A stretch of DNA of 10,181 nt from Clostridia bacterium (GTDB lineage: Bacteria > Bacillota > UBA994 > PWPR01), in NCBI GenBank assembly GCA_003557085.1, contig PWPR01000136.1, positions 1 through 10,181 on the forward strand. The letters run 5' to 3'. Each line of letters begins with the position of its first letter. The first letter of the stretch is position 1. The notes under the pieces were generated by a model. The model was given only the letters and a program-made list of their open reading frames with translations, had not been told where the DNA came from and searched no databases. Shown piece after piece: positions 4,232 to 10,181 of the stretch. The position numbers and the translations under genes are program-made.

Positions 4232-7200
4232 TTATTCATCACTTGTAACACCTATACTGTACATAAGATGTACATTTGGTAGGAGAATGTCATTGTACCT
4301 TACTTCTCCTTCAAAGAAACCCTCGATATCTGCAGACTCTTTAATAAGAATATCAATCTCTTCATTTTGATAGTCATATCCCAGTATCCCATATCTACCT
4401 GGCTCAATACTTTGGTTTATAGATATCTTCACTACAGCATTGTTACTATCATCGGCAGAATCACCTTCAGTTATCTCCAAGCTATATCTCATATTTGGCA
4501 CTAACATAGTTGCTTCTTGAGGCTCATCTGAGATGCTAAACAGAGCAAATTCATCTGCACTTAGCTTAAGCCCTTTAACTTGACTGAACATAAGCACATC
4601 ACCATTTTCTAATTGACTATCTAGCCCAAAATACAGTATACCTATTAAATCTTCTGCATTTCTGGTTATAGTATCTTTAATTTCAAACTGTTGATCTATC
4701 TCTTCGATCACAGCAAAATTGATAATAGAGTCATTTCCATCATCATTTGTGTCCTCGTTATAATCATCTATCACCACAGTTCTGTTTCCATCTTTTTCTA
4801 TATATACATAAACCATATAGCTTGCTATACTACTAAAATCCAAGATGTCTTGTTGACTATCCCCAACTACGGTTGCTTTAGACTCCACTTCATTATGACC
4901 ATTAGAATCCTCAATCAGTTCTACATATACGGTTTTACCTGTGCCTGCATATATAGTTACGGTATTTTCCACTCTATCTACATCAATGCTTAAGCTCTCA
5001 ACGATGTAATCTTCAATTACATAAACTTTGGATCCATTTGTAAAAGTCGCTATAGTGAGACTATCTCCAGCGTTTATTTCAAAACTAGCATTGTGATCTT
5101 GATTTAACTCAAACTTTCCATCATTTGAAGCTGCAATTTCATATGGAGAAGTATTTTCATTAACATAAATATGTATATCTCTATTTTCAGGGAATCCTTC
5201 TCCCCAGATAGTATTGTTTTCAATCAAGACCTCTATTCTGGGACTTAGCCTAGGATAGGTATCCCATCTTTTAACTGTAGCATTACCATTTTGATCATAT
5301 ACTGAAATATCTCCAAAATCTTCTTCTTGAAGGTCTATTGACTTATCGTCAAAACTCACTGTAAAGAATCCATCAGAATCGATTGGAATTTCATCATAAG
5401 AGTAATGTGTAGATCTTGAATAAATTGATACCTCCAATTTCTTGTCAGCTGGTCCTTGGCCATTTATTGTGTTATCAGCAATACTAACTTGGTAAATTAT
5501 AAGTTCCATTACAGTATGAGTTACTTCTATTTCACCACTTTCTACTAATACATTATCGCCAGGCCTGATTTCAATATTGCTCATTTCAAAGCGTCCATTC
5601 TCCACTACTGTTGTAACTGATGCTTCTTGATTCACTTTTATACTTACTGTTTCCTCAGGCCAATTAAAACCTTCAATCTCTCCATATTCCCCTGCTATTA
5701 CTCTAACAACTGGAGCTGGTGCTGGGTCTTCCATGTAACTTGGATATTCCCTGACAACAGTTGCATCACTAGTTTCATCATAACTATATATGAAGATTGC
5801 TAGATCTTCATCAATAGGTTCATTAAATTGGTAAGTCCAGTTACCATCTGCTTCAACCTGGAGATCATTTTCATATATCTCTGAAGGCTCTACACCTGCT
5901 CCTGCTAGCTCTAGAAGTCTTATAAATAAAGTATCTCCTTCAGGCCCTTCTCCAACTACTTCACCAGCTGTTCTATCAACACTAGTAATGGTAATATCTT
6001 GTACTTGATGCTCTTTAGCTACCTCAGAGTTGCTAACAATAACACTATCTCTTGGCTCTATGTTTATATTGCTACCATCTGCAGAGCCCCAAATAAACAT
6101 TCCTACTTGATCAACAATAATATCATTTACAGCTAAAATCTTTCCACCGTCCCTATAAATACTTATATCTACAGTAGAAACTGGCTCCCAATAAAATCCC
6201 ATAATTTCATTCTCTTCATAGATTACCTCAATTACTGGACCATATTCTGGAATTTCTGGGAAAATAGCAACATTAACAACTAAGTCTTCATTCCCACTAT
6301 GGGCTTCTTCTTTTACTATTATTAATCCCTGAAGTTCAGCTCCAGCTTCCCAATCCTCTTTTGGCATATTGATTAAACCAGAGACTTTGAAATCTACTTT
6401 ATTATCATAATCATCAGATCTAGCTACTTCTGAAACGGAAAGGTCCACTTTATTCTCAATATTAGAGAAGGTACCATCTAGTTCAAAGTGTCCACTATCA
6501 AGCGCTTCTTCAAAAGTCTTATCAAGAATATCTACTGTAAAAAATAGCTCTACAATAACATCATTCTCTCCATCATATACTGGTATTTCAATATATCCTG
6601 GGTGTATTACTATATCTTCTTTAAGCCTATACAGCATATCTTGTACTTCTATTGCATTGCTCAATGCAGTTTTACCAAGTTCATCAATATACTCCTGAGC
6701 TAGTGTTGGTCTAATTATATTAGAGTCAACACCTCCATGAATAGAGGCTAAAGCATGCAACCTATCAATGATATTTTTTTCATCTGATTGATTAATAAGC
6801 ATAACTAAATCAGTCTCTATCTTATCAAAAATATCAGATATGTCTATGTCGCTCTCAGCCTCTACTCCTTGTCCTTCACCATAACCCCAGTCTTCATTTT
6901 CACTAGGGTTAATACTAGCAGACAGATCTCTATGAACACTTATATCTAACCCGTCAAATGTATAATGTGTTCCAGGATCTTGGAAGTTAAAAGTCCAACT
7001 ATCTCTTGATTGGCCTCTTAGATGTTCAATATCTGATAGATAAACTTCAACACTATCACTACCATCTTCACTCATAAAGATAATGTAAGAATTCTCAAGA
7101 CTTAAGCCATAACTGGAAATAGCATTATCTAAGCTCATAACATTATCATACTCATCTCTTATAGCTGAAAATTCTACTACTAAGCTCCCTTCACTTGCAC

Positions 7201-10181
7201 TAATTTCAAGTTGGTTAGGTACAGTTGGAAAAACTGTAAACACTGATGTTTTTGCTTCTAAGTAATTATAAGCATTAAATTCTAATCTATGGTTACCAGC
7301 TTCTTCGATAGATAAGTCGTCAAATACTGCCTGACCATCAGAATTAGTGCTCTTAGAAAGAGTACCATTTAATAAACTTCCTGTATCTAGGCTTACACTA
7401 ACCAGAACATCTTCAACTACTTCATTATTTCCATCTCTAACCTCAATCAATATGTCTTCCAAATATTCTCCTGCTGATACTGATTGTTCTGGACCTTCTA
7501 TGATAACTATTCTGGGCTGAGCTTCTGCCTCTAAAACTTCAGCGATTATAACAGTTCTTCCTATTTTAGGAGTAGCTCCATAATCCTTTACCTCATCTTC
7601 ATTTAAGATGACATCTGCTCTAATTCTTAAAATATCACCAGGCTCAATATCATAAACTATCTCATAGTGCTCATATCCTGGAACGCTAAAATCAAACTCC
7701 CATGAACCATCATATTCATCAATAATAATGTTTCTGCCAGCTATTATATCTCCATCATTGTTAATAATCTCAACTACTACATGAGAATTAATATTACTAC
7801 TTCCACTTACTATATTAGTTATAGTATCTATTGAATCTACATATAAGTCTGCAATGTTAAACCCTAGAACTACTACTCCAATTTCTGCTTCAAGGAAGTC
7901 TCCTCTTTGTGGTTCAATATCCCAATTATCTTTATCTATGCTAAAGTTGCCGCCAGGAAATAGACCATAATCATATGTGTTTTCAGTATCACTATATGTT
8001 AACGTTAAGTTGCCATAAGGGAATCCATGACCATAAACTACTTGGTCTGTTTTTTCTGTACTGTCAATAAATGCAGATAGAATAATACCGCCTGGATCTC
8101 TATTTCTGAAAACCATAGTCCTATTATCATTATCATCCACTATAGATGACCTTAGTTCGAAGTAGCCAAAACTTTCACTTAACTCTTCGTAAACAAAGTA
8201 TGGTCTAAAATCATGCTCCCAGTAACCACTGTTATCAGCAATTATAGCGCTTGAAGTTACTGCTACTGGCCCATGAGGTGGTACCCACTCAACTAGCTCA
8301 ACTAATACTTCACTATTAGCATCTGCATAACCCTTTGCTACTGTACCTTCTGGATAATCCAGATCTTGAGAAAACTCAATATACTCAACAACATACTCTA
8401 AGACTAACCTATTATCATCTTTTAACTTAATTATGCTATTCTCTTCTATGTTTTGATAGTATGCACTTAAGTCAATAGAAAATATACCATTTTCATTTGT
8501 TGTAACTACAAACTCTTCTCTATCATCACCATCAATTACAATCAGAGTATACTCATAGTTTTCAACTAAATCATGTCCACTTATAAAGGTCTCTTCAGAA
8601 TAGACCCACACATTAGCATTATCATCGTCAAACTCTGGAGCAAAAACTTCAAGTGTTAGCTCTTGCGCAAAATCAAGCCAGATTCCTTCTGGACTCTCTA
8701 TTTGCAGATGTAAGTGATGGTAACCTTCTTCTAGAATGGATAAAGCTAATACTGCCTTGCCCTCTTGATTTGTCTCAACTCTTGTTTCAAATGGATCTCC
8801 TAATAAAGTTGCATTTACTTTTATATTAAAGTGCCCTTGCACTGGGTATGAGTCGCCATCTTCAGTCTTAAGTTCTAGCTCGATTAGCACATTGTCTTCC
8901 CCAACGACTACTGGACTATCACTTATTAACACAGCATTTGAGTTGCTTAATGGCTCTCTAGATACCTCACCCACCTGAACAGGATTCCCATCTTTTCTAA
9001 GTGGCATCGCATTGTCAATATTAATATTAACTAATGGAATAGTAAGATAAAGATTACCTTCAGGCAAGTCTTGATTTATTGCACCTGAAACTTCTAGAAT
9101 ACCATAATTATCTGTAGTGCCACTAAACTCATTATTACTCGTGTCTTGCATCACATTTAGATGGGATTCCCACATTCCAAAGAATGGGCCTACATGAATA
9201 GGAAGGTGAATATCTACACCAGTATTTGGAGGCAGGCCATTAATATTAAAACTTAAATAATCGCCGTGAGAATAATAGTTTTGCTCTAAATCAGTTATAT
9301 GGATATTAAAGTCCATTACATTTATTACAATAGCATTATCTAGCTCTACTCCATCTACAAATGCTGTTATAGTAATTATATCTATAGAATCATAGCTAGC
9401 AAAAACTCTATAGAGCTGCTCGCTATTATCCCATTCAACATCATAAATTATCAATTCACCAGGCTGAGCACCAGTTTCATCATCTTCAATATTAGCACTA
9501 AAAGTGAATAACTCTTGAGGTAACGACCCTACTATATTTTGATTGTCATCCCAAACTCTAACTTCAAATGAGAAGGTTTGATCAATATAGCTCGAATCAG
9601 TTTCTGTAAGAACTTCTCCACCTGAAATACCTAAAGTAGTGATTTCTAGTTCATTTGATACTCCTTGATGTACTCCTTCTTCTACTACTATCCTAAACTC
9701 ATACGTTGCATCAGGGCTCAACTCTCTAATCTTAATACTTGTAGGGCTAATTACTTCATAAGCTGTCTCTGTCCAGGCTCCGTCATCTTTAACTTGCACT
9801 CTATAATCACTTATAGGCTGATCGCTTGTCCATCCAAGATGAACATAGTTAGCTCCTATACTAATATAATCAAGATCTGTAATTGCCTGAGGTAACACTG
9901 TTAAAGAAATACTATCTGTCTTATTCTGATCATCAGTAATAACAGAAATTATAGTGCTTCCTATATCATGAGCTATAACCTTACCTTCATTGTCAACACT
10001 CGCTATACTTGGAATACTGGAACTCCAATGAACTTCTTTATTGAAAGCTTCAGTTGGATATATTACAGCTGTTAACTCTGCAGTATCTCCCCAATGTATG
10101 GTCATATCACTTTCTTGTATTTCTACAGACTCAACAATAATAGGTGTAAATTCAGCTTCTAAACTAACATCATTTGCAGGC
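4232..10181 (-). CDS. Giant acidic multi-domain Ig-like surface/secreted protein, 5' end outside window
   Basis: The frame is open through the right edge: 25 codons (PANDVSLEAEFTPIIVESVE and on) precede the first ATG at 10105, which lies inside a BIG2 domain and is not the start. At least 1982 residues are visible. Counting from the edge: BIG2 about 16-97, FN3 about 100-183, beta-rich Ig-like region 185-418, invasin-type Ig 419-515, two modules 518-873, another Ig 888-985, unique centre 986-1310, three modules 1313-1810, and a C-terminal domain 1815-1982 ending GVTSDE. I saw no cysteine. In three sampled stretches acidic residues outnumber lysine plus arginine about 3.5 to 1, typical of proteins exposed to salty or alkaline surroundings. 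There is no LPxTG motif, C-terminal membrane helix or SLH domain. Any signal peptide or cell-wall anchor must therefore lie upstream, outside the window. Adhesion or structural surface function is inferred from the domain types. Confidence 0.9.
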   Translation of the reverse strand, partial: PANDVSLEAEFTPIIVESVEIQESDMTIHWGDTAELTAVIYPTEAFNKEVHWSSSIPSIASVDNEGKVIAHDIGSTIISVITDDQNKTDSISLTVLPQAITDLDYISIGANYVHLGWTSDQPISDYRVQVKDDGAWTETAYEVISPTSIKIRELSPDATYEFRIVVEEGVHQGVSNELEITTLGISGGEVLTETDSSYIDQTFSFEVRVWDDNQNIVGSLPQELFTFSANIEDDETGAQPGELIIYDVEWDNSEQLYRVFASYDSIDIITITAFVDGVELDNAIVINVMDFNIHITDLEQNYYSHGDYLSFNINGLPPNTGVDIHLPIHVGPFFGMWESHLNVMQDTSNNEFSGTTDNYGILEVSGAINQDLPEGNLYLTIPLVNINIDNAMPLRKDGNPVQVGEVSREPLSNSNAVLISDSPVVVGEDNVLIELELKTEDGDSYPVQGHFNIKVNATLLGDPFETRVETNQEGKAVLALSILEEGYHHLHLQIESPEGIWLDFAQELTLEVFAPEFDDDNANVWVYSEETFISGHDLVENYEYTLIVIDGDDREEFVVTTNENGIFSIDLSAYYQNIEENSIIKLKDDNRLVLEYVVEYIEFSQDLDYPEGTVAKGYADANSEVLVELVEWVPPHGPVAVTSSAIIADNSGYWEHDFRPYFVYEELSESFGYFELRSSIVDDNDNRTMVFRNRDPGGIILSAFIDSTEKTDQVVYGHGFPYGNLTLTYSDTENTYDYGLFPGGNFSIDKDNWDIEPQRGDFLEAEIGVVVLGFNIADLYVDSIDTITNIVSGSSNINSHVVVEIINNDGDIIAGRNIIIDEYDGSWEFDFSVPGYEHYEIVYDIEPGDILRIRADVILNEDEVKDYGATPKIGRTVIIAEVLEAEAQPRIVIIEGPEQSVSAGEYLEDILIEVRDGNNEVVEDVLVSVSLDTGSLLNGTLSKSTNSDGQAVFDDLSIEEAGNHRLEFNAYNYLEAKTSVFTVFPTVPNQLEISASEGSLVVEFSAIRDEYDNVMSLDNAISSYGLSLENSYIIFMSEDGSDSVEVYLSDIEHLRGQSRDSWTFNFQDPGTHYTFDGLDISVHRDLSASINPSENEDWGYGEGQGVEAESDIDISDIFDKIETDLVMLINQSDEKNIIDRLHALASIHGGVDSNIIRPTLAQEYIDELGKTALSNAIEVQDMLYRLKEDIVIHPGYIEIPVYDGENDVIVELFFTVDILDKTFEEALDSGHFELDGTFSNIENKVDLSVSEVARSDDYDNKVDFKVSGLINMPKEDWEAGAELQGLIIVKEEAHSGNEDLVVNVAIFPEIPEYGPVIEVIYEENEIMGFYWEPVSTVDISIYRDGGKILAVNDIIVDQVGMFIWGSADGSNINIEPRDSVIVSNSEVAKEHQVQDITITSVDRTAGEVVGEGPEGDTLFIRLLELAGAGVEPSEIYENDLQVEADGNWTYQFNEPIDEDLAIFIYSYDETSDATVVREYPSYMEDPAPAPVVRVIAGEYGEIEGFNWPEETVSIKVNQEASVTTVVENGRFEMSNIEIRPGDNVLVESGEIEVTHTVMELIIYQVSIADNTINGQGPADKKLEVSIYSRSTHYSYDEIPIDSDGFFTVSFDDKSIDLQEEDFGDISVYDQNGNATVKRWDTYPRLSPRIEVLIENNTIWGEGFPENRDIHIYVNENTSPYEIAASNDGKFELNQDHNASFEINAGDSLTIATFTNGSKVYVIEDYIVESLSIDVDRVENTVTIYAGTGKTVYVELIEDSNGHNEVESKATVVGDSQQDILDFSSIASYMVYVYIEKDGNRTVVIDDYNEDTNDDGNDSIINFAVIEEIDQQFEIKDTITRNAEDLIGILYFGLDSQLENGDVLMFSQVKGLKLSADEFALFSISDEPQEATMLVPNMRYSLEITEGDSADDSNNAVVKISINQSIEPGRYGILGYDYQNEEIDILIKESADIEGFFEGEVRYNDILLPNVHLMYSIGVTSDE
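4751..6244 (-). repeat. Three tandem two-lobed beta modules (copies 3 to 5)
   Basis: Three copies of about 156-173 residues each begin with a proline-rich start and PVIEV/PVVRV/PRIEV. They continue with an I-x-G-F/E-G-F-x-P/W turn, a V-x-I-x-V strand, GxF, INAGDS/IRPGDN/IEPRDS and a T-V-x-x-L-type linker. Lobe two has V-x-G-x-G-P, DGNWTYQF or SDGFFTVSF, and closes with an acidic D-x-x-G-N-x-T-V strand (YDQNGNATVKRW, KDGNRTVVID). This two-lobe plan recurs in large exported proteins of several bacterial phyla, with wording like AxPGSxVEV and GNWTADFSG. Confidence 0.75.
6251..7225 (-). other. Non-repetitive central section with a helical segment
   Basis: About 325 residues interrupt the repeat architecture. 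First come beta-like strands (QLEISASEGSLVVEFSAIRD), then an acidic Gly/Glu linker (NEDWGYGEGQGVEAESDIDI). A helix-prone stretch of about 80 residues (6611-6859) follows, with leucine/isoleucine spacing (FDKIETDLVMLINQ, IIDRLHALASIHGG, TALSNAIEVQDMLYRLKEDI). A second beta-rich block (YIEIPVYDGENDVIVELFF) closes it. I recognise no family, catalytic motif or metal-binding cluster. Confidence 0.7.
7226..7519 (-). other. Second invasin/Big_1-like Ig domain
   Basis: PRIVIIEGPEQSVSAGEYLE, ILIEVRDGNNEVVEDVLVSV, STNSDGQAVFDDLSIEEAGN and FTVFP follow the invasin-type Ig pattern. The T-N-S-D-G-Q-A-V-F-x-x-L-x-I-x-E-A-G-x-H segment is the most diagnostic part. Confidence 0.75.
7562..8629 (-). repeat. 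Two tandem two-lobed beta modules (copies 1 and 2)
   Basis: Each copy is about 175 residues. Lobe one carries a G-x-G turn, GxF(S)ID and a x-P-G-D-like turn. Lobe two carries V-x-G-x-A/S, V-V-V-E/L-V-E, an acidic D-x-x-G-x-W-x-x-D-F core (NSGYWEHDF, YDGSWEFDF) and a closing acidic strand such as DDNDNRTMVF. The divergence between copies is high. Only the turns and the G-x-W-x-x-D-F core are easy to align, so module borders are approximate. Confidence 0.65.
8636..8926 (-). other. Invasin/Big_1-like Ig domain
   Basis: VVVGEDNVLIELELKTEDGD, the long beta strands, ETNQEGKAVLALSILEEGYH and the closing LTLEVFAP fit the invasin-type Ig pattern, in which T-N-x-x-G-x-A precedes an L-x-x-x-E-x-G turn. 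A second copy lies at 7226-7519. Confidence 0.6.
9632..9883 (-). other. Fibronectin type III domain
   Basis: ITDLDYISIGANYVHLGWTS, ISDYRVQVKDDGAW, IKIRELSPDATYEFRIVVEE and SNELEITTLG give the FN3 order: the first strand, the tryptophan of the B strand, the YRV strand, the L-x-P-x-x-x-Y-x-F turn and the final strand. Confidence 0.85.
9890..10135 (-). other. BIG2 bacterial Ig-like domain
   Basis: The segment from VESVEI through WGDTAELTAVIYPTEAF, VHWSSSIPSIASVDNEGKVI and ISLTVLP follows the BIG2 pattern closely: the conserved W-S-S-S-x-P-S-I-A-S-V-D core, then the G-K-V and G-S-T-I strands. BIG2 domains occur in intimin-like adhesins and many cell-surface proteins. Confidence 0.9.

Noticed and set aside
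4691..4993. Plus-strand ORF inside the giant gene, and a similar one at 9665-9895
   Set aside because: Both are antisense shadows of the giant protein's long frame, with random-looking Ile/Tyr/Cys-rich translations and no ribosome site.
4751..8629. Tandem modules as a CRISPR-like or DNA-level tandem repeat
   Set aside because: The similarity is only at protein level, and no exact nucleotide repeats or regular spacers were seen.
10103..10105. ATG at 10105 as the start of the giant protein
   Set aside because: The frame stays open to the window edge. The residues before it (VESVEIQESD) complete the first strand of the BIG2 domain, and there is no signal peptide or ribosome site at this ATG.

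Overview
The window looks like chromosome from a low-GC Firmicute-type bacterium. It is AT-rich, has strong AGGAGG-type ribosome binding sites, GTG starts, sigma-A-like promoters, Rho-independent terminators, and a homologue of the Bacillus iron chaperone YdhG/Fra. The huge protein on the right is strongly acidic and appears cysteine-free, while the cytoplasmic proteins on the left are charge-balanced. This fits an organism with an acidic exoproteome, such as a haloalkaliphilic or salt-tolerant clostridial lineage. The lineage is inference from composition, not a database match. Every confident gene is on the minus strand, so gene order runs from right to left.

Reading right to left. (1) 10181-4232 is the 3' part of a giant secreted or surface-type protein, open at the right edge, with at least 1982 residues in the window. 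It carries a BIG2 domain, an FN3 domain, invasin-like Ig domains, five copies of a two-lobed beta module of about 160-175 residues, a non-repetitive central section and a unique C-terminal domain. A terminator follows it at 4090-4139. (2) 4089-3657 is an intergenic stretch with a hairpin and faint traces of eroded coding sequence. (3) 3656-2797 is a two-gene unit: a Fra/YdhG-like DUF1801 protein and a GNAT acetyltransferase resembling the AAC(3)-I group, ending in a terminator. (4) 2610-2053 is a small tyrosine recombinase with all catalytic residues but no canonical start codon where its homologues begin. It has its own promoter and terminator. (5) 2001-1850 holds inverted repeats and possible gene debris. 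(6) 1849-1769 holds two tandem promoters, one overlaid by a perfect 12-2-12 palindrome. They drive an operon of an ArsP/DUF318-type permease (broken by one in-frame TAG), a CxxC mini-thioredoxin and an AhpD-like carboxymuconolactone decarboxylase family protein. A terminator follows, and then the Shine-Dalgarno site of another gene just outside the left edge.

The left operon reads as a metal/metalloid- or thiol-linked stress module. The permease has a CSCS motif in a membrane helix, the small thioredoxin could reduce it or its substrate, and the AhpD-like protein adds another thiol-active partner. The 12-2-12 palindrome has the geometry of an ArsR/SmtB operator, but no such regulator is intact in the window.

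The most interesting observations are the nonsense codon inside a conserved permease motif, the palindromic operator-promoter, the recombinase with a lost or non-canonical start, and the modular giant protein with a long unrecognised centre and C terminus. The left half shows several independent lesions, which suggests a locus under relaxed selection. I found no CRISPR array, tRNA, rRNA or intact insertion sequence.
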